The position numbers and the translations under genes were made by a program. From assembly GCF_027887165.1 (NCBI RefSeq), contig NC_077233.1, positions 227,130,872 through 227,194,871 of the forward strand: 64,000 bases of DNA, given 5' to 3'. Position 1 is the first letter of the stretch. Each line of letters begins with the position of its first letter. This DNA is from Monodelphis domestica. Taxonomy: Eukaryota; Chordata; Mammalia; Didelphimorphia; Didelphidae. Below the pieces are notes generated by a model that was not told the origin of the DNA, ran no database searches, and worked only from the letters and a program-made list of their open reading frames with translations. Shown piece by piece: positions 12,211 to 22,409 of the stretch.

Positions 12211-12576
12211 TGGACTTCTCCATTAGTGTCAATGCAATGTCCCTGAACAATCTGCAGGTATCTAAAAAATACTATCCACAAGCAGAGGATAAACTGTGGG
12301 AGTAAAAACACCGATGAAAAGCAACTGCTTGACTACAGGGTTGGAAGGGATATGACTGAGGAGAGACTCTAAATGAACACTCTAATGCAAATTCTAACAA
12401 CAGGGAAATGGGTTCGAGTCAAGGAGACATGTGATAACCAGTGGAATCGTGTGTTGGCTATGGGAGAGGGAAAGGTGGTGGGAGGGGTGAGGGGAGGAAA
12501 AGAAAATGATCTTTGTTTCCAGTGAATAATGTTTGGAAATGACCAAATAAAATAATGTTTAAAATTTAAAAAAAAA

Positions 12577-12591
12577 AGAAAAGTAACTTCT
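12577..12591 (+). repeat. Right target-site duplication of the full-length L1
   Basis: Identical to 6138-6152 and directly after the A-rich L1 tail. Confidence 0.93.
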
Positions 12592-12666
12592 ATGTAACTT
12601 CCTATTCAATGAATCTCTTAGTCTCTTGTACTGATCTGAGTAGATTTTTCGGGGCTTTTTGGGTTA

Positions 12667-12750
12667 TTAACCACCAAGAAGGTTCAAGTGAACCAGTTTC
12701 ATGCAAATTAACCACCAAGAAGTTTCAAGTGAACCAGTTTCATGCAAATT
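12667..12750 (+). repeat. Two-copy 41-bp tandem duplication
   Basis: TTAACCACCAAGAAG begins each unit (12667 and 12708). The units differ by one base (GGTTC against GTTTC). Each ends in an ATGCAAAT octamer (12701-12708 and 12742-12749). It lies about 75 bp beyond the L1 and is not part of it. Confidence 0.9.
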
Positions 12751-12999
12751 ATTCTGCTTTTCTCTCTAATATAGACTTTAAAGGCCCCCGGGCAAGAAAC
12801 TTTGCCTAATTACATTTTCTGTCCAACACCTAATAGACTATTGATATTCGATTCTTGTCAAATAAAAATAATTTGACAACCCTGAATCTTTGTTCCAGAA
12901 AACTTAAATGACCCAATATTTTGTTTAGTAGATATTAGTGTGTTATTTGTACTATACCTCTCAAGGAAACTAAAAATGTACAAGGAAACTGGCCCAAAG

Positions 13000-13345
13000 C
13001 TTCACTTATTTTCTGATCAAATCACAAATTCACACATAGCTGCCAAAGTGATTTTCTTAAAGCATACATCTGACCAGATACCTTCCCTTTTCAATAAACT
13101 CCATGGCTCTCTATTGCCACTAAAATAAAATATGTTTAGCCTTTAAAGCCCTTGACCACTTAGTCCCAACCTACTTTTCCAGCCATATTACATGATCAAA
13201 ACTGGTCTCATTACTCCTCATACACATCACTTCATTTTCCCCATCTCCATGCCTTTGAACTGGTGGTCCCCAATGACTAGAAGGCACTCTTTCCTCACCT
13301 CTGCCTCTTTTCATCCCTGGTCTCCTTCAAGATTCAACTCTGGTA
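13000..13345 (+). mobile_element. L2 internal fragment
   Basis: GCTGCCAAAGTGATTTTCTT, CTCCATGGCTCTCTATTGCC, AAAGCCCTTGACCACTTAG and CTCCTTCAAGATTCAACTC are in L2 order. It ends before the 3' tail. Confidence 0.82.
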
Positions 13346-13439
13346 CTAATAGTTTCAAGTTCTGGCTTTCCCACTGCTGTGTGACTTTGGACCTGCCTCT
13401 CTGAGATTCAACTTTCTCCTCTGCCAGAGCCAGCTTGCT

Positions 13440-14150
13440 GTTTGGGAAGCTCCAAAGGAAAGTATGGAGAAGAAGAGGTATTAGCTGCCTACCAAAGTGA
13501 AGGTCTACAGAGCCATTGTTCTGACCTCATCATACACCTGTGAAACCTGGACTGTCTATCAGCACCATGCCAGGAAATTGAATCAGTTCTATTTGAATTG
13601 TCTCAGGAAGATTCTGAAGATCACCTAGCAAAATAAGGTCTTAGACACATACCTTTTCTGGAAGTGAGCTGCCATTCATTCCAGCTCTGCTGCAGAGAGC
13701 ACCTCTAGTGGCCTGGCCATATTGTCTGAATGCCAAATGTATGTTTGTCTAAAAGATCATTTTTATGGAGAGCTCACACAAGGAAAGCACTCACAGGACA
13801 GGGGGATTCAGAAAGAAGCAATACGACACGCTCAAAATCTCTCTGAATTTTGGTTTTAACTGTGAGACATGGGAGACACTGGCACAGGACTGCCCAGCAT
13901 GGCATGCCTGCATCAAAGATGGTATTATGCCCTGTGAGCAAAGCAAAATGACAGTAGCTCAAAAGAAATGTGAGATCTGCAAATTTAAAAATAGTTCATC
14001 TAGCTATTTGTGTCAGACCTGCGGTAGAGTCTTCCTAGCTCACCTCGATTTGGTCAATCACTGATGGATATTTTGTACACTGACCCCAACATAGTGATGC
14101 CATTTTTGTCTTCCTCGAGCATGAAAGACAACAACCAACCAATCAACCTC
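13440..14150 (+). mobile_element. 3' end of a non-L1 LINE with C-terminal zinc finger
   Basis: Frames here read VYRAIVLTS and YTCETWTVYQHHARKLNQF, then CLRKILKIT, a motif series from the end of the reverse transcriptase of non-LTR elements found widely in fish and invertebrates (…YGCETWTLYRRHIKKLERF…). FYGELTQGKHS follows. In the frame 13765-14064 come CETWETLAQDCPAWHACIKDG and a C2H2 finger, CQTCGRVFLAHLDLVNH. Stops and at least one frame change lie between the parts. It ends near 14150 in an ACAACAACCAACCAA tail. The clade is not assigned. Confidence 0.75.
13765..14064 (+). pseudogene. C-terminal fragment of that LINE's protein with C2H2 zinc finger
   Basis: 99 residues, open but without its N-terminal RT. 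Residues 54-74 match the conserved TWE-LA-D---W segment that precedes the finger in this LINE type. The finger C-x2-C-x4-F-x5-L-x3-H sits at 83-99. The ATG at 13765 is unlikely to be a real start. Confidence 0.7.
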
Positions 14151-14424
14151 TTCTATAAAAATGAAGGACTTACACAGGATGATCTCTGAGGCTGTAGAAC
14201 AGTCCTGGTGTTCCAGAAGTCTTTTATGCATTTGGTCAGTTGGTCAGTCCTGCTCCAAAGTCAAATCCTTCTGAAAGTCATGTAGCAAGTGTATGGAGAG
14301 AAACGGGCAAAGTTATGCCAGGAAGGAGTTCTATTCTCATTGTCACCACATGAGTGCACTTCCTCATTATCACCTCCCCAGAACTACTTATGATTGCTTT
14401 TGTATCCCCAATGGGTTTTCATGC

Positions 14425-14545
14425 TTAAGCTGGCCTCCTTGCCTTTCCTCAGACATATCACTTCATTTTCCCTCTCCATGACTTTGCAATGGCTGCACCT
14501 AGCACCAAATCTAGCAAATAGTAGGTTTCTAATAAATACCATTTG
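14425..14545 (+). mobile_element. L2 fragment with tail
   Basis: CTTTCCTCAGACATATCACT, then an internal gap to AGTAGGTTTCTAATAAATAC. Confidence 0.65.
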
Positions 14546-14559
14546 ATTAATTGATTGAT

Positions 14560-14935
14560 CTTATGCCAAAACTCATCTCCTTCCTATGTCTTTGCATAGG
14601 GAATCATCACCCAAGCTTGGAGTTCATTCTCCACTCACCTTGATCTCCTTGGTGTCTTAGAATCCTTTGGTGACTTCAAAGCTCAGCTGAAGTGTCCCTT
14701 CCACATGGAACTGATCCCACCAACTGCTAGGACTTCCCCTTGTACTACCCTCACTTCCCCTGTCCCTATCTTCCCATCTTGTATTTATTTATATGTATTT
14801 GTGAGTATATATCCTAATAAAATGAAAATTCTTTGGGGCAGAAATGGTTTCATCCTTGTTTTTGTATCTCAGGACCTAGCATGGTACCTGGCACAGAGTA
14901 AGTGCTTAACATATGCTTGTTGGTCAAGTAATTGA
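14560..14935 (+). mobile_element. L2 3' end
   Basis: CTTGGAGTTCATTCTCCACT, TGACTTCAAAGCTCAGCTGA and the tail GGTACCTGGCACAGAGTAAG. Confidence 0.82.
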
Positions 14936-14984
14936 TCTTCCAGGCAAATCATGCTACTTGCCTTCCCAGAATAATAAAGTAGAA

Positions 14985-15160
14985 AGAAAAATGGATTTGT
15001 GGTCAGTTGGCCTGGGTTTTCCCATTTAGTATCTATGTGAATGAAAACTGAAAAGTTTAACATCTTAGGTTGCAGCTTCCTCATTTGGGAAATGATAGAG
15101 TTGGCCTACATTGCTCTTAAGGTCCCTCCTAACTCTATATGTATGATTCTATGATTCTCT
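14985..15160 (+). mobile_element. MIR-type SINE fragment
   Basis: TTGTGGTCAGTTGGCCTGGG, TTCCTCATTTGGGAAATGAT and TAAGGTCCCTCCTAACTC. Confidence 0.6.
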
Positions 15161-15379
15161 CATTCCCACCTCCACAACATCCTATTTCTGTACTCTTCTT
15201 CTTCTCCACTCCTTTTTAATAAAACTTGCTATCCATTTTTACAGCCCAGGCCAAGCACTACCACCTCAAGGACATCTTTCTACTCAGTAATGACTTTTCT
15301 CTCTTTATATCTTACTTTATATTTTCCTCAAATCTCTTTTTTCACACTTATGTATCATGTCTATTTTGTGTTTACTCCT

Positions 15380-15590
15380 TTTGTTGCTGTTCAGTTGTTT
15401 CAGTTGTATCTGATACCACATGACTCCACTTGGGGTTTTCCTGGCAAAGATACTGGAATGGTTTGCCATTTCCTTCTCCATCTCATTTTACAGATTAAGA
15501 AACTGAGACAGACAGGATTAGGTGATTTACTCACACAGCTAGTAAGTGTCTGAGGCTAGATTTGAACTCTATATTGAGCTGCCCCATTTA
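15380..15590 (-). mobile_element. Marsupial CORE-SINE with CCAAATGG tail
   Basis: TTGCTGTTCAGTTGTTTCAG, GATACTGGAATGGTTTGCCA and CACACAGCTAGTAAGTGTC. The head is shortened. Confidence 0.85.
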
Positions 15591-15591
15591 T

Positions 15592-15712
15592 TCCTTGACT
15601 AGACTATAAGTTTCAAGACAATAGACTGTCTTATCTAAGCTTTGTATTTTTCCCAGTGCCTAGCTTAGCATTCCATTTTCTGTAGGTACTTAATAAGCAT
15701 GTGTTCAATTAA
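15592..15712 (+). mobile_element. L2 3' tail
   Basis: GACTATAAGTTTCAAGACAA to GTACTTAATAAGCATGTG. Confidence 0.65.
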
Positions 15713-16819
15713 AAGAGAGCAAAGAACAATGTAGGGAGGGACAGTTGAATTAACCTGTAACAACATGCTCTATCCCTGGCATCTCTGACCCCTCTTTTGA
15801 AAAAGCATAAATTAGGCATGAAAAACCCTTAATCTATTTAGAACTGAGAAAAGCCATTTGATGATGCACAGGGAATATGTTGGGATTGGCTAAAAAAGTT
15901 CAGTCATGCCCTGTGAGTTGTAAATAAAATGGCAAACCAGGATTTCAATAGCAAGCCAGCCTAGAGAGAACGGATTCAGCCAAATCCCTGAGAGATGACT
16001 TTGGTCAGGACAGGATGGAGGAAGGTAGAGAAGAGGATGAGATACAGCCTCTTCCTCCTCCCCCACTTCCCATTGGCCTCAGCAAGATTTCAGGACCTTC
16101 AAAAGGTTAGAAGATTTCAGACTTTCTGGGCATCACAGCAGTGACCATGGAAAATCAGCAGGTGACAGCAGTGTCTACATTGAGGATTGACAACAAACTT
16201 GACACACTGAGAATCGGAAGGCTCAGGGTTTTAGGAAGAGCTTAGCAGAAAATGGCATCTTATGTAAGGGAAGTTCGTGAGGATGCCATGAATGAGAGAA
16301 GGGTTCCAACAACCAGAAGCTGTGAGTTTAGCCCTTTGCCATATGACTTCTTTAAGTGAAACCACTGTCACCTGTGGGAAAGCACGTCTGTCCAGTTTGT
16401 GAGGGATGTTTTTGTATCAACTGTTCTTATACCACATGAGTAAATACATGTTTCTGAAAATTAACCAAATCTAACTGGCAAATTGATATAACTAATAATC
16501 AGGGAAGAAACACACTAATGAGGGGGCTTACGAGCTACAGTAGTAAATTCATTCCCTAAAGTCTTAGTGTTTTCTGCAGAGAAAGAATTTTTCCTCTCAT
16601 AACCAAATCTGTTACTTCAATGTGTTTTTGGAGAATGGTCCCCAAACCTAAACTACAAGCACAAAAGGATACCAGTTATCCTGGCTACTCTATAGTCTGC
16701 CACCAGAGATTACAACAAAGTCAGTGTATGGTCCAAGTGGAAAATAAATACACAAGCAGTCTTCTAATGCATTTTTAATTAAAATTTTGGTTTAAGAAGA
16801 ATTCTCATAGCATAATGTG
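15713..16819. other. Unassigned sequence downstream of NPTX2
   Basis: No repeat recognised. It has some GC-balanced parts (about 15960-16330) and no convincing frame. It could be unique flanking DNA or a very old repeat. Confidence 0.5.
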
Positions 16820-18070
16820 TTTGAATGGGAATATGTCAACTTTATTTTACAAATGGAATTATCACAGATTTACACTTCAAACATTTATGAAAAATAAAAT
16901 ATATAATATTTAGCTTTATAAATTTTTCCCATTTAATTACTTTATCTTTAGAATAAAATATTAGCTTTGTCTGGTACATTAAGCAGTCTGCAATCACCAA
17001 CCAAAATGACAACTGTTTCTGCAAAAGTACTGGGAAAAAAATACTTTGTGGAAACTGTCAGATCGTTACAGAAATAAACATGAATTAGAAACAAGCACAC
17101 CCATCTTGGTGGGAAGAGAGCAAGCCATACCAAGAGGCTCTATAATGGCTACTCCTTTGTACTGTTGGCAAGAAATACATTGATTTATTTCAAGAGCTAA
17201 AACTGAACTTTGGCACTGGCTCAGAAAAAGGCTTTTCAAAGCCAAACCAAATGATGACTCACTTGGAAAGTGTTTTGTATGAAAAGCAGATGACAGTATC
17301 AGGAGCAATCAGGAGCAAAGCTTTACATTTCTGAGGTTCACACATACTACTTAGCCATTTCCAGCATTCTAAACATTGTGTATCTGTGGACTTCTCTCCC
17401 AGTCCCAGCAGTATCTAGTTAACCAGGGCAGATACATCTTCTGACTCTTTCCATCAGGCTTTGTAGTTTCACAAAACAGACTTAGAATACACAAAATAGA
17501 AAGAAAAAAACAGACCTTTGCAATACAAGGGACAGTTTGCTGCGATGCTAAAGCATTTGACATGAAAGAGAATGGTTGCTGCAGCCCAAGGGTGACACAG
17601 TCTTTTTAAAGGGCATAGAAAAAGTATTTGCACACAACACATGAAGGATCAGGGCTAGAAGAGGGCAGGAAAGACTTCACTAGCATCTATATTGGCTCTT
17701 ACAAACCTCTGAGGTGCTTAATGACTCTTGGCTCCACATACTGTTATTAAATGGGTGGTTTAGTCACTTATGGCAAAAGATGTTTACATGTGACTTTCCC
17801 CCCCTAGAAGATCAATAATACACCATCTTGGCAAGAAAGGTGTTTGGTTCTTGCTAACGAATTAAGTAACATAGATGAAAGATGCTATGATATGGCCTTA
17901 GAGGTATTTCTTTCACCTGAAAGTTTTATACCAACAACTATGAACTCAGTTTGCACTCAGCACACTTCAGAGAGGTTTGAATGAATTTCATCTGGGGAAA
18001 TAAGTGCCCACCAAACCTCAAAAGAGATTGTCTTGAGAAACTGGGACACTTCGGTAGAGAATGATTGTAG
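16820..18070 (-). other. NPTX2: NPTX2 3' untranslated region (inferred)
   Basis: About 1.25 kb follows the stop codon with no recognisable SINE or LINE inside it, which suggests retained transcript sequence. The lower end is placed about 20 nt beyond an AATAAA at 16841-16846 on the minus strand. The length fits the roughly 1.2-kb 3' UTR I recall for mammalian NPTX2. The end is an inference; RNA reads would settle it. Confidence 0.65.
16841..16846 (-). terminator. Candidate NPTX2 poly(A) signal AATAAA
   Basis: The plus strand reads TTTATT, giving a canonical hexamer on the gene strand about 1.2 kb after the stop. Other A/T-rich near-matches lie around 16890-16960, so an additional upstream site is possible. 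Confidence 0.55.
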
Positions 18071-18298
18071 CTATAAATCGAGCAAACGCTCTTCGCATGT
18101 CTCCACAGGCCATTTGGTTGCACCTCCAAACACATCCACGTTGTTATCGACCCAGGGAATGATATTGCCTGGCATGTTGGTCGAGCAGTTAGCAATATTC
18201 ATGATTTCTTGAGCTTTTAAGACCCGATCCCATATATTAAACTGACTTAATTCTCCAACAAAGGCTTGAGTAGCATCAAATCTTCCACCCACAGTATC
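18071..18298 (-). CDS. NPTX2: NPTX2 exon 5: calcium ligands and C-terminus
   Basis: This exon codes for residues 375-449 and the TAG stop at 18071-18073. It begins [12 protein letters not shown]375, D382 and Q385 line up with calcium ligands D140, E147 and Q150 of C-reactive protein, so the calcium site is complete and is divided between exons 4 and 5. The exon continues [15 protein letters not shown], sequon N411-C-S, and the C-terminus [10 protein letters not shown]. The acceptor is CTAAAG|GATACT. No breaks are seen. Confidence 0.96.
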   Translation of the reverse strand, partial: DTVGGRFDATQAFVGELSQFNIWDRVLKAQEIMNIANCSTNMPGNIIPWVDNNVDVFGGATKWPVETCEERLLDL

Positions 18299-21200
18299 CT
18301 TTAGAAATAAAATAATGGATTATGATTAGGATATGTTCTTTTGTATTTTTTTAAAAAGCAACAAAATATTTGCCTACTGTGCAAACTACATCTAGGGAAC
18401 TGTCTTGAACTGAAGGAGTGTCAGTAGCAGAGCCTCAATACATCATTCCCTTTTTCTCTGAATTCTGACTACATTCCTTTGCCTACTGCTTCAGAGAATT
18501 GGAAGAACTGGAGATCTGGAAGGGACCTCTGAGATTCCATATTCCAACCCCTCTTGTTTTTATATGTGAAGAAATGAGGATTATCAGGATGAAAGCTAGC
18601 TTTTGGCAGAGCAGAAGTTAAAAAAAAAAACAGTTCTCCTGATTCCCATTCTGGTGTTCTTTCTAAAGTTGTGCTTCTTCCCCAAAGAAGAAGAGATAAC
18701 AGATAGATGAAAAAAGGAAGGAAGTAAAGACAGAGGAAAAGAAAGAAAAAAGAGGAAGACAGAGAGTTGGGGAGAGAGACAGAAAAAAGAGGAAGGAGAG
18801 GGAGAGGAAGGGAGAGAGGAAGGAAGGAAGGGAGGGAGGAAGGGAGGGAGAAAGGGAGGAAGGAAGGGAGGGAGAAAGGGAGGAAGGAAGGGAGGGAGGG
18901 AGGGAGGGAGGGAGGGAGGGAGGGAGAAAGGGAGAAAGACAGCAAGGAAGGAAGGAAGGAAGGAAGGAAGGAAGGAAGGAAGGAAGGAAGGAAGGAAGGA
19001 AGGGAGGGAGGGAGGGAGGGAGGGAGGAAGACAGGAAGGAAGGAAGGAAGGGAGGAAGGAAGGAAGGGAGGAAGGAAGGGAGGAAGGAAGGAAGGAAGGA
19101 AGGAAGGAAGGAAGGAAGGAAGGAAGGAAGGAAGGAAGGAAGGAAGGAAGGAAGGAAGGAAGAAGGAAGGAAGGAAGGAAGGAAGGAAGGAAGGAAGGAA
19201 GGAAGGAAGGAAGGAAGGAAGGAAGGAAGGAAGGAAGGAAGGAAGGAAGGAAGGAAGGAAGGAAGGAAGGAAGGAAGGAAGGAGATAATAAAGAAAATAA
19301 AAATATATAAAAATAAAGAAAAAAGAAAAAACTTCTGAGGTGTTTGCTGACACATAAGTGGCTTAGTGGATAGAATAATAGACTTGGAAAACCTAAGTTC
19401 AAATATTTCTGCACCTACTATATGACAAGTGATTTTAACTTTTCTCAACCTCGTTGTCCTCATCTGCAAAATTGGATTGTTGTCAGGATCAAATGAGATA
19501 ATATATGGAAAGCACTTTCCATGCTCTAAAGCTATATACATTCATGTATTTGTGTGCATGTATTAGCTATCATTATTATTCATCCAGTCACAATCCAAGT
19601 GTTGCTTCCCTTCTAATCTTCCTGTTTAAGCTCTACCTGAGGTATGGTCTATGCAAATTAAAAATCAGTTGGGAAAAAAAAGTCTCAGTTCACCAGTTAC
19701 TGGGATTGTTTATTTCACACAATGTTTACCAACCAATCTGGCTGATTTTTTCTTAGGATCACAGTATTCCCAAAGAGATTGTAAGTTCCTTTAAGGCATC
19801 CACAATACCTTAAAACTAGTATTTGATAAATATCGATTGATGCACCCTACTGAACAGGAGCCTGGGGGTTCAGCAGAGGTTTCATGGTCAAAGGTAATAT
19901 GTGAACAGAGAAAGAAAAGAAACAAGGGATTTTTCTGTAAACATCTGCACATTGAGAATAGAACCAAACCAAGAGCCCCAGTGCTTCACTGGTGTTTACA
20001 GTGGGGTTTAGAATGTTTGTCATTTTTGAAGAGGTTGAAATTTGCTCAAGAGCTAGAAGAAGTCTTAGTGATTCAATGAATTCAATTTAATAGATGTTTG
20101 TTAAGGGCCTATTGTATACAGAGATCTGTGCCAAGAACTAGGGAGAGATACAAAGACTAAATAAGCCAGGGGTCCTTACCCTTGTGGAGTTTACAGTCTA
20201 ATAAAGTTCATAGATTCCAATCTTCTCATTTCATATATGAGACAACTGAGGTCTACAGAGGAAAAGAGAGCAACTTGCCCAAGGTCAAGCAGGCAAGTAA
20301 GTCACAGAGCCAAGATGAGAACTGAGGCTATTGCCTCATTCCCAGGGCAGCACTTTTCCCCTCTCATCAGGATGACTTTCCTTAACACCATTAAAAATGA
20401 CTTCTTGTCAAAAGCCAGTATCTAGTCCCAGGGACCAGAGAAGCCCCTAACAATGGCTCAAACACTCTAGGAATATACAGCATGTTAAGATCTACATGCA
20501 GCATATTTCATTGGAAAAAATGTAAAGCTTGTGAGATTAGAGCTGTTGCTGCTTCAGCTTTAGCTAATGCCTTCCAAGGTCATCTAACTCGTGTCTCTTT
20601 CCAAATAGCTTTTAACCAAAAAACAAACACGAAAAGCAGCTCATGTAAGTGCTAATGGCCCTGAAAAAAATGAATGTCACTAGGCAAGGAAAGTACAAAC
20701 AGATTCAGAAGCACATCTGCTGACGTTTGTCACAATTCATCAGCTCCGCATTGTGTACTTCTGTGATCAAGCCAGGGTCTATCCAGCCAAAGCAAACTCC
20801 TACACAAGTATTGGTGAAACAGAATTGGGTGGACCATGATCCTAGATAATACACAATGCTGCCTCCCTACAAGGCTGACCTTTCCCTGGCTGATCTGAGA
20901 AGGTTAAAAAGGGAAAGCTAATTATCAGTGGGAGAGCAGGTGAACAAATTGTGGTATAATCATGTACTATTGTGTCGTCAGGAAGCAAGAAATGCCACAT
21001 TTGAAGAATTCAGAGAAAATTGGGAGGATTTGCATGAATGGATGTGACAGAAAGGGAACAGAACATTCACCCAATAGCATCAAACATGAAAAAGGAGAGC
21101 CATGATGAAAGACATCAGAATCCTGATCAATGTAGTTACCTATCTTCACTTCAGAGGACCTTCCTGACAGAGGAGATGGATGATAGGTGGCAAACGAGGT

Positions 21201-21660
21201 GCATGTTGTCAAATGTGGGCAATATGTTTTTTGAAACTATAATTTGTTACGAGCAATTATTCTGGAGGTAGAGTATGCCAGTTGGAAAATGATATCTGTG
21301 TGTATGTGTAAACACTGAGTTATCCCTTCCACATTGCAGGGCTTAGGGGTGCAGCACCCCCATGATCTGGAAAATCCAAGTAAATTATTTTTGGCCCTCC
21401 CTTCATACCAGAGAATAAATCTGAATTTTTTTCTTTTTCTTTTATGGAGCATTTACAGTACTTTATTATAAATTTTCATTAAGTATGCATTTCTGAGTTT
21501 CTAAAGTTTTGCTGTGACATCTGTTGGTCTTCATGTATCATCTATGACTTCCATGAAACTCCAAAAACATTCCCATTCAGTTTCTTATACTGACTTGCCA
21601 TATGTCGGAACAGTGAAGGGGAAAGTTGTGATGGAGAAAGTCATGATGTGGAAAGATAAC

Positions 21661-21722
<62 letters not shown>

Positions 21723-22368
21723 TGTATATATAATCAATAACATTTTAAAGACAAACATTTTGAGTAGAATAATTAGCTATCACCATAATTTTCAGAGCAA
21801 TTGTCATTGAATTAGTCAACAGAGGTCAACTTAAGTCTAATCTTCTTTGTGAAGTCTTCTAAGGCAAGCCTATGGACACCTCCCTTCTTTGAATATCTTA
21901 CATGATGACACTTGGCTTTGTGCTGCCCTTTCTTCTTCCCTTCTCCAACCCCAAAGTTCTGAAACCATGAACCATGATCAAGTCCACTCTACTGAATGGG
22001 ATATTCCTGAATGGAATAAGTCATGGCCCCACTTACAATCCCTATTATTTTCTGATCCAAAATGCCCATCACTGGCCACCACTCCCCTACATACATTTTT
22101 CCCCATTAGACTGTAAGGTCTTTGAGGGCAGGGACTATTTTGTGACAAGAATGAGAGACGTAAACAGTCTGTGCTAGAGACATTCAGAAAAGGGAAAGAT
22201 CACTGGGAAGCAGAGCAGTCAGCCTCCTGAAGTATATGGATGTTGACTACCACCTTGAAGAAGTAAAATTAGAATACACAAAGGAGAAGAGTGGACAGAC
22301 TTTGCAGAGTCTAATGGACATGGTATGTTTAGGGAGCAATAAGAAGACAGGTCTGGTAAAAGCCAAGT

Positions 22369-22409
<41 letters not shown>

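Larger units (their letters stand above)
6153..12576 (+). mobile_element. Full-length L1 LINE, marsupial type
   Basis: The parts are a 5' UTR (6153-6790), ORF1 (6791-7768), a purine-rich gap (7769-8456), ORF2 (8457-12210, broken), a 3' UTR (12211-12560) and an A-rich tail. A perfect 15-bp duplication at both ends shows insertion by target-primed reverse transcription. The junction context ATT/AGAAAA agrees with the usual L1 endonuclease site on the opposite strand. Full length, exact duplications and an open ORF1 point to a fairly young copy; several ORF2 breaks show that it cannot move by itself now. Confidence 0.95.

Noticed and set aside
12966-13404. Short frames suggesting a gene downstream of the L1
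   Set aside because: The region aligns by eye with L2 coding sequence in decayed form.
18469-19541. Four open frames of 173-294 codons with Pro-Ser-Phe-Leu or Glu-Gly-Arg-Lys repeats
   Set aside because: They are translations of the GGAA/TTCC array in several frames and on both strands; a tetranucleotide repeat without stops is open in every frame.
21660-21721. Regular repeat considered as a possible CRISPR-like array
   Set aside because: It is a plain GATA microsatellite without spacers, in a vertebrate genome.
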